Below, piece by piece: positions 39,690 to 46,177 of a stretch of DNA of 64,000 nucleotides (its first letter is position 1; each line of letters opens with the position of its first letter). The DNA is taken from contig NZ_VRLV01000001.1 of assembly GCF_009760925.1 (NCBI RefSeq), forward strand, positions 1,240,001 through 1,304,000, read 5' to 3'. Made by a program: the position numbers and the translations under genes. Source of the stretch: Nonomuraea typhae. Lineage in GTDB: Bacteria; Actinomycetota; Actinomycetes; Streptosporangiales; Streptosporangiaceae. Below the pieces are notes generated by a model. It made no database searches. It saw only the letters and a program-made list of their open reading frames with translations, and had not been told where the DNA came from.

Positions 39690-39723
39690 CCTCGTGATTT
39701 CTCATTTTCCTCAGAAAAGGGCA

Positions 39724-39829
39724 TTGACACGAGAGCCATAGATTGGAACGCTGTTCCCAGAAGTGGAACGGGGCCCCTCGCCAACGAGGGGCGAGCACGG
39801 CTGAATCGGCCTCACCGTGGGGGAGGCCG
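39724..39829 (+). promoter_or_regulatory. promoter, GGAAC palindrome and two hairpins before the GntR gene
   Basis: TTGACA (39724-39729) and AACGCT (39747-39752), 17 bases apart, form a plausible promoter, and the palindrome GGAAC-GCT-GTTCC (39745-39757) covers its -10. Downstream, GCCCCTCG-CCAA-CGAGGGGC (39773-39792) is a perfect 8-base stem, and CGGCCTC with GAGGCCG (39807-39829) is a second one. The 160-base leader could fold strongly or yield a short RNA. Confidence 0.45.
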
Positions 39830-39918
39830 AATCGGCCCCCGGCTCCTCGCCGGCCCCGTCCGGGAGGCGCGCCGGGCGGGGCCGATCCCCGCACAGGCGC
39901 CCAGTAGGGTCTTTCGGT

Positions 39919-40626
39919 GTGACCAAGACGCCGCCCGCCTACCAGACGCTCGCCGCCGAACTGCGCGAGCTCATCGTGGCCGGCCGCTTCCGCCCCGGTG
40001 ACCGGCTGCCCGTCGAGCCCGAGCTGTCGGCCGCCTACGGGGTTAGCCGGAGCACGGTCAGGGAGGCGCTGCGCCTGCTGGCCAGCCAGAACCTCATCGC
40101 CACCGTGCGCGGCGTGGCCGGGGGCAGCTTCGTGGTGACGCCGCAGCCCGAGCAGATCAGCGACTACCTCGCCACCAGCCTCAACCTGCTGGCCGTGGAC
40201 ACCCAGCTCACCGTCGACCAGTTCGTGGAGATCCGCGACCTGCTGGAGGTGCCCGCCGCCGGGCTGGCCGCGCTCCGCCGTACCCCTGAGCATCTGACGG
40301 CGCTCCGGGCCACGCTGTTCGACCCCGCGTCCTCCTCGCCGGAGGAGATGTACGAGCCCAACAAGCGTTTCCACGCGCTGCTGCTGGCCGCCTGCGGCAA
40401 CCCGCTGCTCGAGGTGGTGGCCCGGCCGATCTTCCAGGTGCTGGACGAGCGGTTCCTGCGCTCGCGCGCCCCCGGCCGCTTCTGGCACGAGGTGGACCGC
40501 GACCACCGGGAGATCCTCGCCCGCATCGAGGCCGGCGACGAGGCAGGCGCGCGGCAGGCCCAGCACGCCCACCTGACCCGCCTGCGCGGCACCTACCTGG
40601 CCATCGACCGCAACGCCACGTCCTGA
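39919..40626 (+). CDS. GntR-family (FadR subfamily) transcriptional regulator
   Basis: This is a 235-residue regulator with a winged helix (about 10-65: RPGDRLPVEPELSAAYGVSRSTVREAL) and an FCD effector domain with the metal/ligand histidines in NKRFHALLLAACGNPL and the C-terminal ARQAQHAHLTRL. GTG at 39919 starts the protein. A long leader with a palindrome and hairpins precedes it. It could sense the organic acid product of the neighbouring PrpD/acyl-CoA block. Confidence 0.9.
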   Translation: MTKTPPAYQTLAAELRELIVAGRFRPGDRLPVEPELSAAYGVSRSTVREALRLLASQNLIATVRGVAGGSFVVTPQPEQISDYLATSLNLLAVDTQLTVDQFVEIRDLLEVPAAGLAALRRTPEHLTALRATLFDPASSSPEEMYEPNKRFHALLLAACGNPLLEVVARPIFQVLDERFLRSRAPGRFWHEVDRDHREILARIEAGDEAGARQAQHAHLTRLRGTYLAIDRNATS

Positions 40627-40630
40627 TGCT

Positions 40631-40690
40631 TAGCTGGTTTCGTGATGCTTTAACTGGTTTCGTGTGTTTTGACTGGCTTCGTGTGTTTTA
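40631..40690. repeat. three tandem 20-base repeats
   Basis: TAGCTGGTTTCGTGATGCTT, TAACTGGTTTCGTGTGTTTT and GACTGGCTTCGTGTGTTTTA lie end to end between the stops of the convergent GntR and ATPase genes. The third copy supplies the TAA stop of the ATPase. Only a few positions differ between the copies. Confidence 0.75.
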
Positions 40691-41971
40691 GCTGGTACGG
40701 CGGGCCGCGTCGATGCGGGCGCCCTCCAGGGTGAAGACCATGATGCGGGACAGGTCCACGGCAACCTTGGCGGCGTCGGCCACCCGCCAGGCCGGCCGCA
40801 CGCCCAGGCGCACGATCAGGTCGGTCCTGCGGTGGTGGCCGCTCTCCTGCTCCTCGTCGTGCTCGTCCTCCTCCGTCATGACGCGGGAGGTGAACATGCG
40901 GCGCAGCATCGTGGTCAGGCCGGTGCGCTCGGGGGCGTGGCCGTTGGTCTTGCGGCGGGGGTCCGGCGGCTCGGGCACGGGCATGCCGGGCGTGCCGCAC
41001 TCCACGTAGGCCAGCCACTCGTGGCCGTGGTACTCCAGCGCGCGCACGCGGCCGAAGAACGAGGGGCCGTCGTAGGACTCCGGCACCGGGGCCAGGCCGT
41101 CGGGGCGCATGCCGACCAGCACCTGGCCGCCGGTGTACTGCGAGATGGCGTAGGCGCGGGGGTCGCTCCACGGCAGCGTCAGCTGGTGCGGGCCGAAGTC
41201 CAGCATCACGAACTGGTTCTGCGGGGTGCGCACGGTCGCGCTGAGCAGGTTCAGCTGCTGGGAGTTGAGGAAGGCGGCCACGAACGCGGTCGCCGGGTCG
41301 TTGTAGATCTGCGCGGGGGTGCCCACGTCCTGCAGGACGCCGCGGTTCATGATGGCGATCCGGTCGGCCAGGGTCAGCGCCTCCACCTGGTCGTGCGTGA
41401 CGTAGATCGTGGTGACGCCGAGCGACCTGACCAGGGCGGAGATCTCCATGCGCAGTTCGGTGCGCATGCCGGCGTCGAGGTTCGACAGCGGCTCGTCCAT
41501 GAGGAAGATCTTCGGCTGCCGGACGATGGCGCGGCCCATGGCCACGCGCTGGCGCTGGCCGCCGGACAGGGTGCCGGGGCGGCGGTTCAGGGTCTCGTCG
41601 ATGTGCAGCGCCTTGGACAACTCGGTGACGCGGTCCTTGACGAACTGGGGGTCGGCCTTGGCGATCTCCAGCGGGAAGGCGATGTTGCCGCGGACCGAGC
41701 GGTGGGGGTAGAGCGCACCGCTCTGGAAGACCATCGCCACGTCGCGGTCACGGGGCGGCAGGTGGTTGGCGAGCTTGCCGTCGAGCCACAGGTCGCCCTC
41801 GGTGACCTCCTCGAGGCCGGCGATCATGCGGAGCAAGGTCGACTTGCCGCATCCTGACGGGCCCAGGAGGACGAGGAACTCCCCGTCCTCCGCCTTCAAG
41901 CTCATGCGGTCGACCGCCAGGTGGTCCCCCGGGTAAACCTTGGTCACTTTGTCGAGTACGACCGAGCTCAT
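40688..41971 (-). CDS. stand-alone sugar ABC importer ATPase (MsiK/UgpC/MalK type)
   Basis: This is a 427-residue ATPase with Walker A GPSGCGKST, Q-loop VFQSGALYPHRSV, signature LSGGQRQR, Walker B FLMDEPLSNLD and switch YVTHDQ, followed by a MalK-like TOBE domain. It contains an extra charged segment of about 50 residues (from PEPPDPRRKTNGHAPERTG to EEDEHDEEQESGHHRR) that shorter family members lack. No permease or binding-protein gene is adjacent. In Streptomyces one such ATPase serves several sugar importers, so it most likely powers MalEFG here. ATG 41971 is preferred over GTG 41980 because AAGG lies just upstream of it. Confidence 0.92.
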   Translation of the reverse strand: MSSVVLDKVTKVYPGDHLAVDRMSLKAEDGEFLVLLGPSGCGKSTLLRMIAGLEEVTEGDLWLDGKLANHLPPRDRDVAMVFQSGALYPHRSVRGNIAFPLEIAKADPQFVKDRVTELSKALHIDETLNRRPGTLSGGQRQRVAMGRAIVRQPKIFLMDEPLSNLDAGMRTELRMEISALVRSLGVTTIYVTHDQVEALTLADRIAIMNRGVLQDVGTPAQIYNDPATAFVAAFLNSQQLNLLSATVRTPQNQFVMLDFGPHQLTLPWSDPRAYAISQYTGGQVLVGMRPDGLAPVPESYDGPSFFGRVRALEYHGHEWLAYVECGTPGMPVPEPPDPRRKTNGHAPERTGLTTMLRRMFTSRVMTEEDEHDEEQESGHHRRTDLIVRLGVRPAWRVADAAKVAVDLSRIMVFTLEGARIDAARRTS

Positions 41972-42207
41972 GGGCAGCACCTTGCAGCCAGGTTCCGCTG
42001 TGATTGATGAGGTAGTACATCGCGGTTATAGCCCCATGTCCACCCTTGACATCAAAAATCTCGATAGTTCGTGAGGTGGGGGCTTGACGCCGCCGCTGAC
42101 AGTAAAGCCGCTGGTCACGCAAAGGTTCTGGGGGCCGGAGTGGGGTGGCAGGTCAGGACGTCAGCCTCGTGTCCGGATATGTCATGGAATAGGGGTGCAT
42201 GGAAGGG

Positions 42208-42224
42208 CTTGCGTAAACTTGCGG
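42208..42224. promoter_or_regulatory. CTTGCG direct repeat, MalR-type site
   Basis: CTTGCGT and CTTGCGG lie 10 bases apart (42208 and 42218), about 40 bases before the glucosidase start. The spacing and sequence match the CTTGCA pair at 25631/25641 in front of the maltose genes, so the same or the paralogous LacI protein may act at both. A single CTTGCAG also lies at the ATPase start (41981). Confidence 0.5.
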
Positions 42225-42261
42225 TAAGGGATTTCATGGACGGGACTCTCGGGGGGAACTC

Positions 42262-43734
42262 ATGACCGCATGGTGGCGTAACGCCGTGATCTACCAGGTG
42301 TACGTGCGCAGCTTCGCCGACGGCAACGGCGACGGCGTCGGCGACCTGATCGGGGTGCGCGACCGCCTGCCGTACCTGAGAAGCCTGGGTGTGGACGCCG
42401 TCTGGCTGACGCCGTTCTACACCTCGCCGATGGCCGACTTCGGCTACGACGTGGCCGACTACCGCGACGTGGATCCGCTGTTCGGCAACCTGGCCGACGC
42501 CAAGGCGCTGATCGACGAGGCGCACGGGCAGGGCCTGCGGATCATCGTGGACATCGTGCCCAACCACACCTCCTCGGCCCACGCCTGGTTCCAGGAGGCG
42601 CTGCGCGGGCTCCGGCGCGAGCGCTACATCTTCCGCGACCGGCCCAACGACTGGGAGTCGATCTTCGGCGGCCCGGCCTGGACGCAGGTCGAAGACGGAC
42701 AGTGGTACCTGCATCTGTTCGACAAGGAGCAGCCCGACCTCAACTGGGACAACCCGGAAGTCCAGGCCGAGTTCGACTCCGTCCTGCGCTTCTGGCTCGA
42801 CCTCGGCGTGGACGGCTTCCGCATCGACGTCGCCCACGGCATGGTCAAGCCCCGCGACCTCCCCGACATCGGGCACTCCGACCAGATCCGGATGATCGGC
42901 AGCGACGTCGTCCCGTACTTCGACAACGACGGCGTCCACGCCATCCACCGCCACTGGCGGCACATCCTCGACTCCTACCCGGGCGAGCGCATCGGCGTCG
43001 CCGAGGCGTGGGCCCCCACGCCCGAGCGGCTGGCCCTCTACATCCGCCCCGACGAGCTCCACCAGGCGTTCAACTTCCACTACCTGAGCACCCCGTGGGA
43101 CGCCGGCCTGCTGCGCGCGGCCATCGACTCCTCCCTCGCCACCGCCGCCTCGGTCGGCGCCCCCTCCACCTGGGTGCTGTCCAACCACGACGTCAAACGG
43201 CACGTCACCCGCTACGGCAGCCTCGAGCGCGCCCGCGCCGCGACCCTGCTGACCCTGGCGCTGCCCGGCTCCGCCTACGTCTACCAGGGCGAGGAACTGG
43301 GGCTGCCCGAGGTGCTCGACCTGCCCGAGGAGGTCCAGCATGACCCGCAACGCCTGCGCGACCCCGACAGCGGGCGCGACGGCTGCCGCGTGCCGCTGCC
43401 CTGGACCCGCGACCTCGGCTGGAACGACCCGTGGCTGCCCATCCCCGCGGCCTGGTCCGAGCTGAGCGTCGAGGCGCAGGAGGGCGTGCCCGGCTCCACG
43501 CTGGAGCTCTACCGCTCGGCGCTCACGCTCCGCCACGAGCTCACCGGCGACCTGCGCTGGCTCGACTCGCCGGCCGGCACCCTCGCCTTCGCCCGCGGCG
43601 ACGTGGTCTGCGCCGTCAACCTCACCGCCGCCCCCGTGGACTTCGGCATCGACGGTGAGATCATTCTGTCCTCATCCGGCACGCGTGGCACGGCCGTCAC
43701 TCCCGATTCGGCGGTGTGGTGGAAAGTAAAGTAG
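42262..43734 (+). CDS. GH13 alpha-glucosidase/oligo-glucosidase
   Basis: This is a 490-residue cytoplasmic GH13 enzyme without a signal peptide. It begins MTAWWRNAVIYQVYVRSFAD and carries the family regions DIVPNHTS, GFRIDVAHG (nucleophile D), IGVAEAWAP (acid E) and LSNHDVKR (third D). The layout matches alpha-glucosidases and oligo-1,6-glucosidases that cut imported maltodextrins to glucose. It is followed after five bases by a MalR-like LacI gene and is divergent from the shared importer ATPase, which places it in the maltodextrin pathway. Confidence 0.92.
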   Translation: MTAWWRNAVIYQVYVRSFADGNGDGVGDLIGVRDRLPYLRSLGVDAVWLTPFYTSPMADFGYDVADYRDVDPLFGNLADAKALIDEAHGQGLRIIVDIVPNHTSSAHAWFQEALRGLRRERYIFRDRPNDWESIFGGPAWTQVEDGQWYLHLFDKEQPDLNWDNPEVQAEFDSVLRFWLDLGVDGFRIDVAHGMVKPRDLPDIGHSDQIRMIGSDVVPYFDNDGVHAIHRHWRHILDSYPGERIGVAEAWAPTPERLALYIRPDELHQAFNFHYLSTPWDAGLLRAAIDSSLATAASVGAPSTWVLSNHDVKRHVTRYGSLERARAATLLTLALPGSAYVYQGEELGLPEVLDLPEEVQHDPQRLRDPDSGRDGCRVPLPWTRDLGWNDPWLPIPAAWSELSVEAQEGVPGSTLELYRSALTLRHELTGDLRWLDSPAGTLAFARGDVVCAVNLTAAPVDFGIDGEIILSSSGTRGTAVTPDSAVWWKVK

Positions 43735-43739
43735 CGGCC

Positions 43740-44765
43740 ATGAACGGACACGCCCGCCTAGCCGACATCGCAGCCCAGGCGGGGGTGAGCGAGGCAACCG
43801 TGAGCAGAGTTCTCAACGGCAAGCCCGGCGTCTCCGCCGCCACCCGCCAAGCCGTCATGACCGCCCTCGACCTCATGGGGTACGAGCGGCCGCCCCGCCT
43901 GCGCCAGCGCAGCAACGGCCTCGTCGGCCTGGTCATCCCCGAGCTCGACAACCCGATCTTCCCCGCCTTCGCCCAGGCCATCGAGAAGGCGCTCACCCAG
44001 CACGGCTACACACCCGTCCTGTGCACCCAGATGCCCGGCGGCGCCCCTGAGGACGAGTTCACCGAGATCCTCGTCGACCGCGGCGTCAACGGCATCGTGT
44101 TCGTCTCCGGGCTGCACGCCGACACCACCGCCCGCATGGACCGCTATACCCGCCTGACCGACCGGGGGCTGCCCATCGTCCTGGTGGACGGCTACAGCGA
44201 CCAGATCGACGCGCCCTTCATCTCGCCCGACGACCGGCTCGCCGCGCGGCTGGCCGTACAGCACCTCGTGGACCTCGGCCACGAACGCATCGGCCTGGCC
44301 CTCGGCCCCCGGCGCTTCGTCCCCGTCATCCGCAAGATCGAGGGCTACCGGCAGGCGATGGCCCAGCTGCTCGGCGCCACCGACGTGGACGACCTCATCG
44401 CCCACTCGCTCTTCTCGGTCGAAGGCGGCCAGGCCGCGGCCGCCCAGCTGCTGGCCCGCGGTTGCACAGGCATCGTGTGCGCCAGCGATCTGATGGCGCT
44501 GGGCGCGATCCGGGCCTGCCGCGAGCGCGGCCTGTCGGTGCCGGGGGAGGTGTCGGTGGTCGGCTTCGACGACTCGCCGCTCATCGCCTTCACCGACCCC
44601 CCGCTGACCACTGTCCGCAAGCCGATCGGCGCCATGGCCTCGGCCGCCGTACAGACCCTCCTGGAAGAGGTCAACGGCGCACCGGCCCGCCACGTCGAAC
44701 TGGTCTTCCAGCCGGAATTGGTCGTCCGCGGCTCAACCGGCTCCGGCCCCCTGGTGAACCGATGA
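43740..44765 (+). CDS. LacI-family regulator, second MalR-like paralogue
   Basis: This is a 341-residue repressor with helix-turn-helix RLADIAAQAGVSEATVSRV, whose recognition part is identical to that of the regulator at 28897. The ligand domain is also closely similar throughout. It follows the glucosidase gene by five bases and is probably co-transcribed with it. Having two near-identical repressors, one per maltodextrin operon, suggests cross-regulation at the CTTGC sites. The stop codon lies inside the first of a series of 55-base tandem repeats. GTG 43716 is an alternative start but would overlap the glucosidase. Confidence 0.9.
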   Translation: MNGHARLADIAAQAGVSEATVSRVLNGKPGVSAATRQAVMTALDLMGYERPPRLRQRSNGLVGLVIPELDNPIFPAFAQAIEKALTQHGYTPVLCTQMPGGAPEDEFTEILVDRGVNGIVFVSGLHADTTARMDRYTRLTDRGLPIVLVDGYSDQIDAPFISPDDRLAARLAVQHLVDLGHERIGLALGPRRFVPVIRKIEGYRQAMAQLLGATDVDDLIAHSLFSVEGGQAAAAQLLARGCTGIVCASDLMALGAIRACRERGLSVPGEVSVVGFDDSPLIAFTDPPLTTVRKPIGAMASAAVQTLLEEVNGAPARHVELVFQPELVVRGSTGSGPLVNR

Positions 44766-44930
44766 CCCATGCCACCGGCGCACGGCCCTCGACCGGTTGA
44801 GGCCCCCTGGCGAATCGATGACCCATGCCACCCGCGTACGGCGGTTGACCGTTGCCGCCCTCTGGTGAACCGATGACCATGCCAGACGAGCACGGTCCTT
44901 GACCGGTTGCAGCCCATGGAGAACCGATGG
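44751..44930. repeat. tandem repeats of about 55 bases, four copies, spanning stop and start codons
   Basis: Copies begin at 44751, 44807, 44862 and 44916 (periods 56, 55 and about 54). Each starts near CTGGTGAACCGATGACC and continues with ATGCCA and GACCGGTTG segments. The stop of the LacI gene is made by the CCGATGA of copy 1, and the kinase start codon is the matching ATG in CCGATGG of copy 4. The spacer between the genes is thus entirely repeat. Confidence 0.85.
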
Positions 44931-46177
44931 CCACACACGACATCCTCGTAGTCGGCGGCGCCGGCGTGGACACCACCGTCTACGTGCCGGCGCTGCCCCT
45001 GCCGTACGCCGACACCCACACCGTGCCGCCGGTCATCGACCGGATCGGCAACACCGGCGCCGGGGTCGCGCTGGGCTGCGCGGCGCTGGGCCTGCGCACG
45101 AAGTTCGTGGACCTGATCGGCGACGACCCGCAGGGCGAGCTGGTCCGCCGAGCGCTGAGCGGGATCGACTGCTCGTACGGCACCGCCGTGGCAGGCACGC
45201 GCCGCAGCGTCCTGCTCGTGGGCCCGGACGGCCGCCGCAGCTCGCTGTTCGACCCCAGAGCAACCCCCGGCGAGGAACTGCCCGCGAACCTGTACGCCAC
45301 CGTGCGCCCCCGCCACGCCCACCTGTCGATCACCGACTTCAGCCGCAAGCTCTTCGCCACGCTGCAGGGTGTCCCCACCTCCACCGACCTGCACGACTGG
45401 GACGGCGTCAACTCCTACCACGAGGACTTCGCCTACCAGGCCGACCTCGTCTTCCTCTCGGCCGCCGCGCTGCCCGACCCCGCCGCCACCATGCGCATGA
45501 TCCTGACCAGGGGCCGCGCGACGACGGTCGTGTGCACGCGTGGCGCCGACGGCTGCCTGGTGCTGGAGCGAGACGGCCACCTGCGCACCTTCCCCGCCGC
45601 CCCACTGCCCGGACCGATCACCGACACGAACGGAGCGGGCGACGCCTTCGTCTCCGGCTTCCTGTACGGCAGACTGCGAGGCCTCCCGCCGGCCACATCG
45701 GTCCAGCTGCGGCCAGCGGCGTCGTCAGTCCCCTCGGTGTCGTCGGCTTCGTCGCTCCAGGAGACATTGTCGGCCCAAGAGACTTCGTCGGTTCAGGAAG
45801 ATCAGTCGGTTCAAGAAGGGCAGTCGGTCCAGGAGGGGCAGTCGGCGCCGTCGGTCCAACCGGAACCATTCGCTTCGTCGGGGCAGTCGGGTGCATCGGC
45901 TCAGCCGGGGCCGTCGGACGGGATGACCCCGGCGCGACGGTTGGGCGGGATGGCTCAGGTGGGGCGGTTGGGCGGGATGGCTCAGGTGGGGCGATCGGGC
46001 GGAATGGCCGAGTCGGGGCTGTTGGCCACGTCGGTCCAACTGGGGGCGTTGGCCGGGGCGCACGCGTGCACAGTAGAGGGCACTCACGAGGCGCCGATCA
46101 CCGAGCCGGCACTGCTTGCCGCTCATTCTCACACCTTCGGCACCCAGGCCGAGTCCGGAAATAGTAGCCCAGAGTAG
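44927..46177 (+). CDS. PfkB-family sugar kinase with a repeat-built insert
   Basis: This is a 416-residue ribokinase-like protein. The PfkB core runs from DILVVGGAGVDTTVY (about 5-20) through GNTGAGVALGCAALG to the catalytic DTNGAGDAFVSGFLYG (base D239). After residue 261 an insert of about 111 residues appears, made of SVQEGQ and GGMAQVGRL repeats, and the core resumes at TSVQLGALAGAHACTVEGTH. The TSVQL segment is present on both sides of the insert. It would phosphorylate a sugar or nucleoside. The insert lies near the ATP-binding end and may be a floppy loop. The 3' end overlaps the convergent membrane-protein gene by 80 bases. Confidence 0.88.
   Translation: MATHDILVVGGAGVDTTVYVPALPLPYADTHTVPPVIDRIGNTGAGVALGCAALGLRTKFVDLIGDDPQGELVRRALSGIDCSYGTAVAGTRRSVLLVGPDGRRSSLFDPRATPGEELPANLYATVRPRHAHLSITDFSRKLFATLQGVPTSTDLHDWDGVNSYHEDFAYQADLVFLSAAALPDPAATMRMILTRGRATTVVCTRGADGCLVLERDGHLRTFPAAPLPGPITDTNGAGDAFVSGFLYGRLRGLPPATSVQLRPAASSVPSVSSASSLQETLSAQETSSVQEDQSVQEGQSVQEGQSAPSVQPEPFASSGQSGASAQPGPSDGMTPARRLGGMAQVGRLGGMAQVGRSGGMAESGLLATSVQLGALAGAHACTVEGTHEAPITEPALLAAHSHTFGTQAESGNSSPE
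45692..46042 (+). repeat. in-frame 333-base insertion with flanking 18-base duplication and internal tandem repeats
   Basis: An 18-base segment (GCCACATCGGTCCAGCTG at 45692; GCCACGTCGGTCCAACTG at 46025) occurs twice, 333 bases apart, at the edges of the extra kinase sequence. Inside are 18-base repeats (TCGGTTCAGGAAGATCAG type, about 45787-45840) and an exact 27-base tandem pair starting at 45938 and 45965, with a degenerate third copy at 45992. Confidence 0.85.

Noticed and set aside
42046..42068. Promoter TTGACA with GATAGT before the glucosidase
   Set aside because: The spacing is only 11 bases, too short for a vegetative promoter. I leave the promoter of this gene unassigned.
44899..46164. 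A second long frame overlapping the sugar kinase
   Set aside because: It shows repeat-derived GAVGRDGSGG stretches and no domain, while the kinase frame carries the complete PfkB motifs.
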